A DNA stretch of 64,000 bases from Rhodococcus sp. W8901 (GCF_013348805.1 NZ_CP054690.1:1550001-1614000); one strand, 5' to 3'. Positions 35,264 to 44,498 are shown, counted from the stretch's first letter. Numbers and translations are program-made. Notes: generated by a model not told the origin, from the sequence alone.

Positions 35264-35857
35264 TCAGGCCTCTTCGGCCGGAGCCTCGGCAGCGGCCTCG
35301 GTGGACTCGGCAGCCTGAGCGGCAACGATGTTGACGAGCAGCAGATCCGCATCGTCAGCCAGGGTTGCACCCTTCGGCAGCGTGACGCCACCGGCGAGGA
35401 ACTGGGTGCCGATCTCGGCGCCCTCGATGGAGATCTCGACATTCTCGGGGATGTGCAGCGCCTCGACCTCGAGCTTGATGGTGTTGGCCTCTTCGGTGAC
35501 GAGCGCGCCGGGAGCAGCGACACCGGTGAGGACGACGGGAACCTCGACCGAGACCTTCTCGCCCTTCTGGACGATCAGCAGGTCGGTGTGCTCGATGTAG
35601 CGGCGGATCGGGTGGACGACGACCGACTTGGTCAGCGCCAGCTGCTCCTTGCCGTCGACCTCGAGCGTCATGACGACGTTGGTGCCGTGTGCGCGCAGGA
35701 TGGCGGCGAACTCACGAGCCGGGAGGTTCAGGTGCTGCGGGTCGGTGCCGTGGCCGTACAGGACGGCGGGAACCTGGCCATCGCGACGAGCACGACGGGC
35801 GGCACCCTTACCGAACTCGGTACGCGCGGAGGCTACGAGGCGATTGGCGTCAGACAT
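35264..35857 (-). CDS. rplY: 50S ribosomal protein L25 (Ctc form)
   Basis: L25 binds 5S rRNA. The 197-residue protein is the long, two-domain general-stress form: the N-terminal L25 domain ([31 protein letters not shown], about 6-36), the C-terminal TL5/Ctc domain ([17 protein letters not shown] ... [33 protein letters not shown]), and an acidic Ala/Glu tail. ATG 35857 has AGGAG upstream. The 216 bases upstream, before the flavoprotein terminator, should hold its promoter, but I see no clear control element there. Confidence 0.95.
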   Translation of the reverse strand: MSDANRLVASARTEFGKGAARRARRDGQVPAVLYGHGTDPQHLNLPAREFAAILRAHGTNVVMTLEVDGKEQLALTKSVVVHPIRRYIEHTDLLIVQKGEKVSVEVPVVLTGVAAPGALVTEEANTIKLEVEALHIPENVEISIEGAEIGTQFLAGGVTLPKGATLADDADLLLVNIVAAQAAESTEAAAEAPAEEA

Positions 35858-36073
35858 TTTGAACGGCTCCTACAACTCACGTGAGATTTCGCTGGCGGTC
35901 GGTCGTCGTCGCGGGGAGAGGCGGACGGACACGGACGGCCGGGGAGCAGTGCAGACTGCTCGAGCGGAGCCGTAGCCGCGTCGATCACGGTGATTCAGCG
36001 TGAAAAAGTTCTTCGCGAATCGCCCTCGCCGAGACAACTTGAAACACTCTACCGGACGGCCTGCGGAAACGGG

Positions 36074-36113
36074 AATCGGCCCGGTCGACGGCGATGCGTC
36101 GACCGGGCCGATT
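36074..36113 (-). terminator. 16-bp perfect hairpin after the KstD-like flavoprotein gene
   Basis: AATCGGCCCGGTCGAC (36074-36089) is matched by its exact reverse complement at 36098-36113 around an 8-base loop, 17 bases past the flavoprotein stop. It is a strong intrinsic terminator. Confidence 0.8.
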
Positions 36114-36130
36114 CGGCGAGGGGTGGAGCG

Positions 36131-37606
36131 TCAGGCCTTCGCGGCGCTCTGTCCGGCGCGACGGCCGAAGAAGCTGCCGTCACCGAGGGACGCGCCGCTG
36201 GCGTAGCCGCCGGCCGAGACGCCGGAGGTGCAGCGACCCGCGGCGAACAGGCCCGGAATCGGCTCGCCGGAGACGTGCAGGACCTCGGAGTCGACGCTGG
36301 TGCGCAGGCCGCCGAGCGTGAAGCCGCCGGTCATGCCGCGCAGGTCGATGGCCGCGACGGGCGAACCGATCGGCTTGACCCACTCGGCCTTCTTGCCGAA
36401 CAGCGGATCCTCGCCGTTCGCGGCGTGGCGGTTGTAGACGTCGACGGTGGCCTGCAGCGCGCCGGCGGGCAGACCCATCTCGGCCTCGAGTTCCTCGACG
36501 GTCTCGGCCACCCACTTGGGCTGGTGGCGCAGCTGCGGGCTCGACGTCGGACGGGTCATGCCCTCCTCGTACGCCTCCTCGTCGATGACCAGGAACGACT
36601 GGTTCTGGTTCTCGATCAGCGTGGCCTGGCCGACGCGGCCCGGGTAGGTGTCCTCGTTGATGTAGCGCTGACCGCGGCCGTTGACCAGGATGCCGCGGAT
36701 GAACAGCTGCGGATCGCAGAAGAACGCGACCTCGGTGGCGTCCATGTGGGCCAGGTCGGCGCCGAGCGCCTGGGCCATGCGGATCGCGCGACCGTCGTGC
36801 TCCTCGATGGAGGCGGCCGGGCGGCCGATCAGACGCGGGGCGTACGCCGCGAGCATGTCGTCGTTGTACGCGAAGCTGCCGGTCGCGAGCACGACACCCT
36901 TGCGGGCGCGGACGGCGACGTCCTTGCCGTACTGCTTGGCCTGCAGGCCGACGACGCGGCCGTGGGCGTCGACGATCAGGGCCTGCACGCGCATGTCGTA
37001 CTCGGCCTTGACGCCCAGTTCGGCGGCCTTGTCGGTGAGCGGCTTCATGAGCATGTAGCCGCCGCCCTTCTCGCTGCTCACGTGCTTGTCCTGCATCTGC
37101 GGGACGTGGCCGCGCGGCGCCGGCGGGATGGTCGCGTTGAACGGGGCGGAGTTCTCGCCGCCGGTGTACTGCAGGCCGTCGTCGCCCGGCGGCTCCCAGC
37201 CCGGCTCGCCCCAGAAGCTCATCTTGAACGGGACGCCACACTCGTCCGCCAGCCAGTGGTAGTGGTCGACGCTGCCCTCGCAGTAGGCGTCGATCTTGGC
37301 CTCGTCGACGCCCGGGCCGAGCGCGGCCGTCATGAACGCCTTCATGTTGTCGACGGTGTCCTCGAAACCGCACGCCTTCTGCAGGGGGGTTCCGCCGCCC
37401 ATGTAGATGAACCCGCCGGCCATCGCCGCGGCGCCGCCCCAGCCGCCGGTGCGCTCGAGCACCAGGACCTCGGCACCCTCCGTGGCGGCAGCGACCGCAG
37501 CGGAGGCACCGGCGACACCGAATCCGGCGACGACGACATCGGCCTCGTAGGCCCATTCGGTGACTTGATCAGCCTGGATCGGTCGGATCGGTGTGGCGTC
37601 AGCCAT
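36131..37606 (-). CDS. FAD-dependent oxidoreductase, KstD/fumarate reductase flavoprotein family
   Basis: A 491-residue flavoenzyme. The N-terminal FAD-binding Rossmann fold is VVVAGFGVAGASAAVAAATEGAEVLVLER (about 24-52), followed by GGAAAMAGGFIYMGGGTP. The middle shows KGVVLATGSFAYNDDML, and the C-terminal second FAD segment is IPGLFAAGRCTSGVSAGGYASGASLGDGSFFGRRAG. This layout is shared by 3-ketosteroid dehydrogenases, fumarate reductases and their many Rhodococcus relatives; the substrate cannot be assigned. It stands alone, with its own terminator. The ATG at 37606 has GAGAGGACGACC just before it. Confidence 0.82.
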   Translation of the reverse strand: MADATPIRPIQADQVTEWAYEADVVVAGFGVAGASAAVAAATEGAEVLVLERTGGWGGAAAMAGGFIYMGGGTPLQKACGFEDTVDNMKAFMTAALGPGVDEAKIDAYCEGSVDHYHWLADECGVPFKMSFWGEPGWEPPGDDGLQYTGGENSAPFNATIPPAPRGHVPQMQDKHVSSEKGGGYMLMKPLTDKAAELGVKAEYDMRVQALIVDAHGRVVGLQAKQYGKDVAVRARKGVVLATGSFAYNDDMLAAYAPRLIGRPAASIEEHDGRAIRMAQALGADLAHMDATEVAFFCDPQLFIRGILVNGRGQRYINEDTYPGRVGQATLIENQNQSFLVIDEEAYEEGMTRPTSSPQLRHQPKWVAETVEELEAEMGLPAGALQATVDVYNRHAANGEDPLFGKKAEWVKPIGSPVAAIDLRGMTGGFTLGGLRTSVDSEVLHVSGEPIPGLFAAGRCTSGVSAGGYASGASLGDGSFFGRRAGQSAAKA

Positions 37607-37719
37607 GTGGTCGTCCTCTCACGAATGAATGTGTGACACAGATCATTTACACGCGCAAAAGGTTCGACGGCACACACATCCCGCCCAGCGGGAACCCAAC
37701 TCCGGTACGCCGACGGGCC

Positions 37720-37760
37720 GGCCGCGACGCACCACCCTCGAGGGGGAGTGCGCCGCGGCC
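37720..37760 (-). terminator. Long hairpin after the lipoprotein gene
   Basis: GGCCGCG (37720-37726) pairs with CGCGGCC (37754-37760); after one mismatch CGCAC (37728-37732) pairs with GTGCG (37748-37752), and CCCTCGAGGG (37735-37744) closes the top. It begins 7 bases beyond the lipoprotein stop on the minus strand. Confidence 0.65.
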
Positions 37761-37766
37761 GTTCGG

Positions 37767-38315
37767 TCAGCCGTTCGGCTGATCGTTCTTCGGGGGATCC
37801 CCCTCACCCTTGTCGCCGCCGTCCCCCTTGTCTCCTCCGGTATCGGTGTCGCCCGTGCCCGGATCCTTGGTGCCGTCCGGGTCCGTCCCCTCTCCGGTTG
37901 CGCCGCCGTCCCCGCCGGGGGCGGAACCGGGATCCGTCTTCTCCTCGTCCACGGGATTGCCGGAGTTCGGATCGGCCGGCGGTTGCTGCTGATCGCCGAC
38001 CGGTGCGGGTGACGGCGGCGGGGGCGGGGTTCCCGGCCCGGCGTTCTGGCCGCCGCCGGAGCCGCCGGTACCGGTACCGGCGGCCGGTTGGTTCGCGCCA
38101 CCTCCGGCACTACCGGCGGACCCACCGGCGCCCGCTTCGCCCGCCCCCGTAGGCGTTGCCTCCGCGCTCGTCGTCGGCGGCGCCGAGGTCGTGGTGCTGG
38201 GCGCGGTGGACGTGGTTTCGGGCACCGGCGTCCCGTCGTCGTCGTTGCATGCGGCGAGCAGGAGACCCGCCGCGAGGATGCCCGCCGACAGAACGGCGGC
38301 CTTGGTGCGCTGCAT
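37767..38315 (-). CDS. Low-complexity lipoprotein of unknown function
   Basis: A 182-residue protein with a lipoprotein signal: basic MQRTK, a hydrophobic core, and the lipobox LLAAC with the cysteine at residue 23. The mature part is disordered, made of Thr/Ser, Gly/Ala, Pro-rich and finally Asp/Gly/Lys-rich stretches, with no folded domain. GGGGAGGAATT lies before ATG 38315. It stands where M. tuberculosis has lpqT (Rv1016c, between rplY and prs), but there is no similarity to a folded lipoprotein, so I do not call it lpqT. A cell-wall tether or surface coat is possible. Confidence 0.7.
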   Translation of the reverse strand: MQRTKAAVLSAGILAAGLLLAACNDDDGTPVPETTSTAPSTTTSAPPTTSAEATPTGAGEAGAGGSAGSAGGGANQPAAGTGTGGSGGGQNAGPGTPPPPPSPAPVGDQQQPPADPNSGNPVDEEKTDPGSAPGGDGGATGEGTDPDGTKDPGTGDTDTGGDKGDGGDKGEGDPPKNDQPNG

Positions 38316-38429
38316 AACTCAATTCCTCCCCAGTGATCGGTTGATGCCAGTCATGTGACTACCGGCGCGTCGGGGGAGTTATATGAGCATTGCGAAACAG
38401 TTGTCCGAAATGTTACTCGAGGGTCAGAT

Positions 38430-38456
38430 GTGGCCGAAGTGGCCGAAGTGGCCGAT
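38430..38456. repeat. Three tandem copies of GTGGCCGAA
   Basis: Units at 38430, 38439 and 38448 (the last ends in T) sit just beyond the egtE stop. The 9-bp period could code for a three-residue repeat, but no gene crosses it. Probably a small slippage repeat. Confidence 0.7.
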
Positions 38457-38459
38457 GCG

Positions 38460-39632
38460 CTATCGGAGCGTCGACAGCGTCCTGAGGACCCACTCGATGT
38501 CGCCGTCGGAGACGAAGTAGTGCGGCGACGCGCGGACGACGGCGTCGAGACCGCGTGCGCTCATGTCCAGCAGGGTCGACGAGCGACCGCTCACCGTGAC
38601 GGTGATCCGGTTGTTCGCGAGGTGTTCCCGGACCAGCGCGGGATCGACGCCGTCGACGGTGAAGGTCACGATGCCGCTCCGGTCGACGCCCAGGTCCCGG
38701 ACCTCGACGCCGGGCATCGCGCCCAGTCCCTCGCGGAGGGAATCGGCGCGATCGGTGATCGCCCTTGCGGCGTAGTCGATTCCGATGCCCAGGAGGTAGT
38801 CGACCGCGGCGCCGAGGCCGAGCCTCGCCGCGACGTCGCACTCCCACAGTTCGAAGCGGGTCGCGTCCGGCGCGGGCCGGTAGTCGTCCGCCGAAATCCA
38901 TTCCGCACCATGAAGATCGAGGGCCGACGGCGTCAGTGATCCGGCAAGTTCGGTCCGCAGGTACAGGAATCCGGTTCCGCGTGGGCCCCGCAACCACTTT
39001 CGCCCTGTCGCCGACAGTGCATCCACCCCGAGGTCGTCGACGTCGATCGGAACCTGCCCGATCGACTGGCACGCGTCGAGCAGCACCAGCGCGCCGTGCC
39101 GGTGCGCGAGTTCGACGACCTCACGTACCGGGTTGATCAGCCCGCCGTTGGTGGGCACGTGGACGAGCGAGACCAGTCGTACCCGGTCGTCGAGCATCCG
39201 GTCGAGGGCGTCGAGATCGATCCGGCCACTGGGATCGCTCGGCACCACCTCCACCGTCGCCCCCGCCGCGCGGGCGCGGTGCAGCGCGGTGATCGCGTTG
39301 CTCGCGTACTCCACCCGTGAGACCAGGATCCGGTCGCCGGCGCGCAACGGGACGGCCCCGAAGAACTCGCACCACGCCCGCGTCGCGCTGTCGACCAGGG
39401 CGATGGCGGCCGGTGTCGCGCCGATCAATCGGGCGATCGAGCCGCGGACGGCGGCGAGGTCGTCGGCGCGCTCGTCGGCCGCGACGTACCCGCCGACCTC
39501 GGCCTCGCGGCGCAGGTGCCCGATGACGGTCGAGAGGACCGGCTGCGGCGGTAGCGACGATCCGGCGCTGTCGAGGAACACCCGCTCGAGGCATCCCGGG
39601 GTGTCCTGCCTGAGCCGTTCGAGATCGAGCAC
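38460..39632 (-). CDS. egtE: Ergothioneine biosynthesis PLP enzyme EgtE
   Basis: EgtE is the PLP-dependent C-S lyase that releases ergothioneine from the sulfoxide intermediate. The 390-residue class V aminotransferase-fold protein shows HVPTNGGLINPVREV, the cofactor aspartate D186 in LLDACQS, and the Schiff-base lysine K212 in ATGRKWLRGPRGTGFLYL. The length equals the mycobacterial enzyme as I recall it. GTG 39632 has GAGGAGG upstream. In mycobacteria egtE is the last gene of egtABCDE; here it is on the opposite strand, divergent from egtA with 86 bases between. Other class V lyases look similar; the assignment rests on location and the conserved segments. Confidence 0.85.
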   Translation of the reverse strand: MLDLERLRQDTPGCLERVFLDSAGSSLPPQPVLSTVIGHLRREAEVGGYVAADERADDLAAVRGSIARLIGATPAAIALVDSATRAWCEFFGAVPLRAGDRILVSRVEYASNAITALHRARAAGATVEVVPSDPSGRIDLDALDRMLDDRVRLVSLVHVPTNGGLINPVREVVELAHRHGALVLLDACQSIGQVPIDVDDLGVDALSATGRKWLRGPRGTGFLYLRTELAGSLTPSALDLHGAEWISADDYRPAPDATRFELWECDVAARLGLGAAVDYLLGIGIDYAARAITDRADSLREGLGAMPGVEVRDLGVDRSGIVTFTVDGVDPALVREHLANNRITVTVSGRSSTLLDMSARGLDAVVRASPHYFVSDGDIEWVLRTLSTLR

Positions 39633-39718
39633 GGCAATTCCTCCTCATCGGTAGCCACATCGGGGAGCGGGCTCTACCCTCGAGAAGGACGCTCGACCGC
39701 CCCCGAGGGGAGGATGGC
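39633..39718. promoter_or_regulatory. Divergent egtE/egtA control region
   Basis: Only 86 bases separate the two divergent ergothioneine units. The region holds both ribosome-binding sites (GAGGAGG toward egtE, GAGGGGAGG toward egtA), leaving about 60 bases for both promoters. No clear palindrome is seen. The short space implies overlapping promoters and joint control. Confidence 0.6.
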
Positions 39719-40948
39719 ATGGTTGTCGCTGTCGAGTCCACCAGTCTGACGTCGCGCCCCGCAGCGGAGTCGTACGTCGGCGGTGTCTGCTTCAAACTGG
39801 GTCCGCCGAGGCTGATCGGCGCGGAGCTCGAGTGGCTCACCGCGCACCACAGTCCTGCTCCCACGCGCCCCGGGCTGGCTGCCATCGCCGCAGCTCTCGG
39901 CCCCCACGCACCCCGATCGCTCGTGCCCGATTCCCCCGCTCTACCACTGCCGGCAGGCAGTCTCGTCACCGTCGAACCCGGCGGTCAGATCGAACTCTCC
40001 AGCGCTCCCCGTGACAGCGCCTTCGCGCTCTGCGAAGCCCTCGCCTCCGACGAACGGGTTCTGCGCCATCTCCTCGCCCGCCGCTCCATCGCCGCCCATT
40101 CGGATGCCGCCGATGCGCGCCGCGCGGCTCACCGACTCCTCCAGCTGCCCCGATACCGGGCGATGGAGGAGCGCTTCGAGGACATCGGCCCGTTCGGCAA
40201 GCTCATGATGTGCAACACCGCCGCCGTGCAGGTCAGCGTCGACGCGGGTGCCGATGTCGACGAGGTGGCCCGTCGGTGGAACCTCCTGCACGCCGTCGGG
40301 CCCGCGCTGCTCGCCGCGTTCGCGTGCTCGCCGCGGCTGTGTGGCATTCCGCCGGGGGACTGGGCGTCGCAGCGGATGCGTACGTGGCTCGAGTTGGACC
40401 CGCCGCGCACCACCGGAACGGCCGACGTGACGCTCGATCCGGTCGGTGACTACGCGCGCTGGGTCCTCGACGTCCCGCTGCTGTGCGTGATCCGGGACGG
40501 GCCGTGCTGGACGGCGCCACCCGGCGCGACGTTCGCGGACTGGATCGACGGCGTGCTCGACGACGAACTGGACCGCCGGCCCACCCACGCCGACCTGGAC
40601 TACCACCTCACCACCGTGTTTCCGCCGGTGCGCGCGGTGGGTCACCTCGAGGTGCGGTATTTCGACGCCCAGCCGGGGGACCAGTGGCGGTTCCCGATCG
40701 CGGCGATCGAGGCGCTGTCGACCTCGCCGGACGCGGCGCTCGCGGCCGTGGGTGTGGGAACCACGACGCGCGGCCGGTGGTCCGACGCGGCCCGCTTCGG
40801 GCTCGGGGACGGTGAACTGCGCACCGCTGCGGGCGATCTGCTCGAGCTCGCCGCCGAGTACGCACCCGACCGGGGGTTGGCGTCGGGCCTCGGTGCCGCC
40901 GCCGCGCGATGTCGCCGCGGGCAGTGCCCGACGGGGGAGCGGTCGTGA
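39719..40948 (+). CDS. egtA: Glutamate-cysteine ligase EgtA
   Basis: EgtA joins glutamate and cysteine to give gamma-glutamylcysteine, the sulfur donor used by EgtB. The 409-residue GCS2-type ligase has a glutamate-binding pattern GPPRLIGAELEWL at 28-40, then MEERFEDIGPFGKLMMCNTAAVQVSVDAG with the substrate-binding MCNTAAVQV strand, HLEVRYFDAQPGDQWRFPIAAIEAL and the Arg-rich C terminus. ATG 39719 has GAGGGGAGG upstream. Its stop overlaps egtB by 4 bases. Confidence 0.93.
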   Translation: MVVAVESTSLTSRPAAESYVGGVCFKLGPPRLIGAELEWLTAHHSPAPTRPGLAAIAAALGPHAPRSLVPDSPALPLPAGSLVTVEPGGQIELSSAPRDSAFALCEALASDERVLRHLLARRSIAAHSDAADARRAAHRLLQLPRYRAMEERFEDIGPFGKLMMCNTAAVQVSVDAGADVDEVARRWNLLHAVGPALLAAFACSPRLCGIPPGDWASQRMRTWLELDPPRTTGTADVTLDPVGDYARWVLDVPLLCVIRDGPCWTAPPGATFADWIDGVLDDELDRRPTHADLDYHLTTVFPPVRAVGHLEVRYFDAQPGDQWRFPIAAIEALSTSPDAALAAVGVGTTTRGRWSDAARFGLGDGELRTAAGDLLELAAEYAPDRGLASGLGAAAARCRRGQCPTGERS

Positions 40949-42237
40949 CGGGGGTGCGCGAGCAGTTGGAGGCGGCGCTGCTGCGGGCCCGGGGACGCAG
41001 CAACTCCCTGATCGAGTGCGTCGACGATGCCGATCTGGTGGCCCAGCACTCGCCGCTGATGAGCCCGCTGGTGTGGGACCTGGCGCACATCGGCAATCAG
41101 GAGGAGCTGTGGCTGGTCCGCGACGTGGGCGGCCGCGAGCCGGTGCGCCGCGACATCGACGAGCTGTACGACGCGTTCAAGCACGCGCGATCCGCGCGTC
41201 CGACGCTGCCGCTGCTCGGGCCCGCCGAGGCGCGGCACTACGTCGGTCAGGTTCGCCGCAAGGTATGGGATGTTCTGGACGCGAGCAGTTTTCGTGGGCG
41301 TCGGCTCGAGCAGGACGGTTTCGCGTTCGCGATGATCGCGCAACACGAGCAGCAGCACGACGAGACGATGCTCGCGACCCACCAGTTGCGGAAGGGACCC
41401 GCGGTGCTCACCGCGCCGCCGGTCCGGGCCGCCCGCCGGCCGGTGACCGAGCGCGAGGCGGTGATCCCCGCGGGGGAGTTCACGATGGGGACCTCGGACG
41501 ATCCGTGGGCGCTGGACAACGAGCGTCCCGCGCACCGGGTGCATGTCGAGGAGTTCGCGATCGACACCGTCCCGGTCACCAACGCCGACTACGCGCACTT
41601 CATCGAGGACGGCGGCTATCGGCGGCGGGAACTCTGGAGCGAGCGTGGGTGGCGGCATCGACGCGAGTCCGGGCTCGAGGCGCCGCTGTTCTGGACCGGT
41701 GATGGCGGCGGGAACTGGTGGCGGCACCGTTTCGGGATCCTCGAGCCCGTTCCCCCGGACGAGCCGGTCGTGCACGTCTGCTGGTTCGAGGCCCAGGCGT
41801 ACGCGCGATGGGCGGGCAAGCGGCTGCCGACCGAGGCCGAATGGGAGAAGGCCGCACGGTGGCACCCGGTGAGCGGGCGCTCGCGCCGCTTCCCGTGGGG
41901 CGACGACGAACCCGACCGGACCCGGGCGAATCTCGGGCAGCGCCATCTGGGCCCTGCGCCGATCGGCTCGTACCCCGCGGGCGCGTCCGCGCTCGGGGTG
42001 CAGCAGTTGATGGGCGACGTGTGGGAGTGGACGTCGTCGTCGTTCACCGGCTACCCGGGGTTCGCGGCGTTTCCGTATCGCGAGTACTCGGAGGTGTTCC
42101 TCGACGGCGACTACCGGGTGCTGCGCGGCGGCTCGTTCGGCACCGACCCGATCGCGTGCCGGGGCACCTTCCGGAACTGGGATCATCCGATCCGGCGTCA
42201 GATCTTCGCCGGTTTCCGTTGTGCCCGGGACGTGTGA
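40945..42237 (+). CDS. egtB: Iron-dependent sulfoxide synthase EgtB
   Basis: EgtB couples hercynine with gamma-glutamylcysteine using O2. The 430-residue protein has an N-terminal DinB-like helical bundle with the three iron-binding histidines H48 (DLAHIGNQEE), H134 and H138 (AQHEQQHDE), close to the H51/H134/H138 triad of the studied M. thermoresistibile enzyme. The C-terminal sulfatase-modifying (FGE) domain shows FTMGTSDDPWALDNERPAH, RLPTEAEWEKAARW, QLMGDVWEWTSSSF and VLRGGSFGT. GTG 40945 overlaps the egtA stop, and the egtB stop overlaps egtC by one base. Confidence 0.95.
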   Translation: MTGVREQLEAALLRARGRSNSLIECVDDADLVAQHSPLMSPLVWDLAHIGNQEELWLVRDVGGREPVRRDIDELYDAFKHARSARPTLPLLGPAEARHYVGQVRRKVWDVLDASSFRGRRLEQDGFAFAMIAQHEQQHDETMLATHQLRKGPAVLTAPPVRAARRPVTEREAVIPAGEFTMGTSDDPWALDNERPAHRVHVEEFAIDTVPVTNADYAHFIEDGGYRRRELWSERGWRHRRESGLEAPLFWTGDGGGNWWRHRFGILEPVPPDEPVVHVCWFEAQAYARWAGKRLPTEAEWEKAARWHPVSGRSRRFPWGDDEPDRTRANLGQRHLGPAPIGSYPAGASALGVQQLMGDVWEWTSSSFTGYPGFAAFPYREYSEVFLDGDYRVLRGGSFGTDPIACRGTFRNWDHPIRRQIFAGFRCARDV

Positions 42238-42965
42238 TGTGCCGGCACCTGGGCTACATCGGACCGACACGATCCGTTCGTGAGGTGGTCTCGGCGGGGG
42301 AGTTCTCGCTGCTACGGCAGTCGTGGTCGCCGCGGGACATGCGCGGCGGCGGCACCATCAATGCGGACGGGTTCGGCGCGGCGTGGTGGGGGCCGACGTT
42401 GTCGCGGTACCGCAGCGCGATGCCGATCTGGTCGGATCCGGCGTTACCCGAGATGCTTTCGCGGGTCCGCTCGCATGCGGTGCTGGCCGCGATCCGCTCG
42501 GCGACCGTCGGGATGCCCGTCGAGCGCAGCGCGTGTGCCCCGTTCGTATCCGGGCATTGGGCGTTCAGCCTCAACGGCCGCATCTCGAACTGGCCCGAGT
42601 CGATGATCGGTCCCGCGGCCGGGCTTCCCACCGTGGATCTCCTGGGGCTCGAGGCGCCCACCGATTCGGCGCTGCTGTGGTTGCTCGTGCGCCACGCCCT
42701 GCGCGACAACAGCCCCGAGGTGGCGCTGATGCAGGTGACGACGGCGGTCACCGAGGCGGCGCCCGGGTCGCGGCTGAACATGCTCCTCTGTGACGGCCGG
42801 CAGCTGTGGGCGACCACGTGGGACCACTCGCTCTCGGCCCTCGTCGACGACGACCGTGCGGTCGTCAGCTCCGAGCCCTACGACCGTAACCACAACTGGA
42901 AGGAGATTCCGGACGCGTACATCGTCACCGCGCGTCCCGGCCACCTGATCACGACTCCGCTGTGA
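42237..42965 (+). CDS. egtC: Gamma-glutamyl hydrolase EgtC
   Basis: EgtC removes glutamate from the sulfoxide intermediate. It is a 242-residue class II glutamine amidotransferase-like enzyme whose nucleophile is Cys2, exposed after removal of the first Met (MCRHLGYIG). Further marks are NADGFGAAWWG, AAIRSATVGM with the substrate-binding arginine, and APFVSGHWAFSLNGRISNW. ATG 42237 shares one base with the egtB stop (TGATG). No intein or extension is present. Confidence 0.94.
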   Translation: MCRHLGYIGPTRSVREVVSAGEFSLLRQSWSPRDMRGGGTINADGFGAAWWGPTLSRYRSAMPIWSDPALPEMLSRVRSHAVLAAIRSATVGMPVERSACAPFVSGHWAFSLNGRISNWPESMIGPAAGLPTVDLLGLEAPTDSALLWLLVRHALRDNSPEVALMQVTTAVTEAAPGSRLNMLLCDGRQLWATTWDHSLSALVDDDRAVVSSEPYDRNHNWKEIPDAYIVTARPGHLITTPL

Positions 42966-43000
42966 GCGTCATCCGAGAAGGTTCTGGAGATCGGAGAGGT

Positions 43001-43972
43001 ATGAGAGCACCGACCCTGGAAGTCCACATCACACCCGACGAACTGGCGGCCGCGCTGCGCGGCGACGCGGCCCGGGGGCTGACGGCGACCCCCAAATGGT
43101 TGCCGCCCAAGTGGTTCTACGACGCGCGGGGCAGCGAGCTGTTCGAGCGGATAACGCGGCTGCCGGAGTACTACCCGACGCGGACCGAACGGGCCCTGCT
43201 CGAGGAGCATGCCCGCGAGATCGCGGCCCTCGCGGCTCCGCAGGTCCTGGTGGAACTGGGGTCGGGTTCGTCCGAGAAGACGCGACTGTTGCTCGATGCA
43301 CTGGGCACCCGGGGCTCGCTGGAGAAGTACGTCCCGCAGGACGTGTCCGAGAGTGCCCTCCGCGATGCGACGCACCGGATCGCGGCGGAGTTCCCGGAGA
43401 TCGACGTCCACGGGGTGGTGGGGGACTTCACCGACTCGCTGCACCACCTGCCGGGCGGCGGACACCGGATGATCGCGTTCCTCGGTGGAACGCTCGGGAA
43501 CCTCGTGCCGGACGAGCGCCGCGTCTTCCTGGCCGGTATCGCCGACGTCCTCGACCCGGGCGAGCATCTGCTGCTCGGCGTCGCGCTGGTGACGGATCCC
43601 GCGGTGCTGGTGCCGGCGTACGACGATGCCGCCGGGGTCACCGCCCAGTTCGACCTCAACGTGCTGTCGGTGTTGAACAAACAATTGGGGGCGGATTTCG
43701 ACCTGGACCGGTTCCGGCACATCGCGCTGTGGGACCCGGTCGAGGAGTGGATCGAGATGCGACTCGAAGCCGACACCGCGATGAGCGTCCGCGTGGCCGA
43801 CCTCGGTCTGACGGTGCCGTTCGCGGCGGGCGAGCAGATCCGTACCGAGATCTCGGCGAAGTTCCGCAAGAACGGCATCCGCGCGGAACTCACCGCGGTC
43901 GGCTTCGACGACGTCCAGACCTGGACCGACGCGGACGAGCGGTTCGCGCTGGTGTGTGCCCGCCGGGGCTGA
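43001..43972 (+). CDS. egtD: L-histidine N-alpha-methyltransferase EgtD
   Basis: EgtD trimethylates histidine to hercynine, the first committed step of the pathway. The 323-residue SAM enzyme has PKWLPPKWFYDARGSELFERITRLPEYYPTRTE (about 31-63), the SAM loop VELGSGSSEKTRLLLDAL at 84-101, and IAFLGGTLGNL. ATG 43001, with GGAGATCGGAGAGG upstream, gives the usual family length; a GTG at 42962 overlapping the egtC stop would add 13 residues. It is last in egtABCD and convergent with the GNAT gene with no spacer. Confidence 0.95.
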   Translation: MRAPTLEVHITPDELAAALRGDAARGLTATPKWLPPKWFYDARGSELFERITRLPEYYPTRTERALLEEHAREIAALAAPQVLVELGSGSSEKTRLLLDALGTRGSLEKYVPQDVSESALRDATHRIAAEFPEIDVHGVVGDFTDSLHHLPGGGHRMIAFLGGTLGNLVPDERRVFLAGIADVLDPGEHLLLGVALVTDPAVLVPAYDDAAGVTAQFDLNVLSVLNKQLGADFDLDRFRHIALWDPVEEWIEMRLEADTAMSVRVADLGLTVPFAAGEQIRTEISAKFRKNGIRAELTAVGFDDVQTWTDADERFALVCARRG

Positions 43973-44482
43973 CTACTCAGCGGCGTACGGATCGGGCAGC
44001 GTCAGCTGCATGTAGGTCATGTCCAGCCAGCGGTCGAACTTTCGCCCCACCTCGGGCATCTGCGCGACGATCCGGAACCCGAAGCGCTCGTGCAGGGCGA
44101 TGGATGTGGTGTTCGACGACTCGATGCTCGCCACGATCACGTGGATGCGCGCGGCGCGGGCCCGGTCGATCAGCTCCGCCATCAGCGCAGTGGCGATACC
44201 CCGCCGGTGATAGTCGACGTGCACGTACACCGAGTTCTCGACGGTGTGGCGGTACCCGCTCTTGGGCCGCCACACCCCGTACGACGCGTAGCCCGCGACC
44301 GTGCCGTCGATGTCCGCGACGAGGATCGGGAAGCCGAGTCGGCGGCGGTCGTCGAGCCACCGCCGCCGCTCGTCCAGATCGGCCGGCGCGTCGTCCCAGT
44401 TCGCCGTCGTGTTGGCGATCGCCTCGTTGTGGACCTCGAGGATCCCCGGCAGATCGCCCTCGACCGCGTCGCGAATCAGCAT
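43973..44482 (-). CDS. GNAT acetyltransferase, phosphinothricin acetyltransferase-like
   Basis: A 169-residue acetyl-CoA-dependent N-acetyltransferase. It shows IRDAVEGDLPGILEVHNEAIANTTANWDD at the N terminus, the acetyl-CoA loop HRRGIATALM near 95-104, and IASIESSNTTSIALHERFGFRIV. The pattern is that of phosphinothricin/methionine-sulfoximine acetyltransferases, so substrates such as amino-acid analogues are likely; the true one is unknown. ATG 44482 is chosen from the family start (MLIRDA); the upstream binding site is weak. It abuts egtD in convergent orientation. Confidence 0.87.
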   Translation of the reverse strand: MLIRDAVEGDLPGILEVHNEAIANTTANWDDAPADLDERRRWLDDRRRLGFPILVADIDGTVAGYASYGVWRPKSGYRHTVENSVYVHVDYHRRGIATALMAELIDRARAARIHVIVASIESSNTTSIALHERFGFRIVAQMPEVGRKFDRWLDMTYMQLTLPDPYAAE

Positions 44483-44498
44483 GCCGACCGATCCCTGT

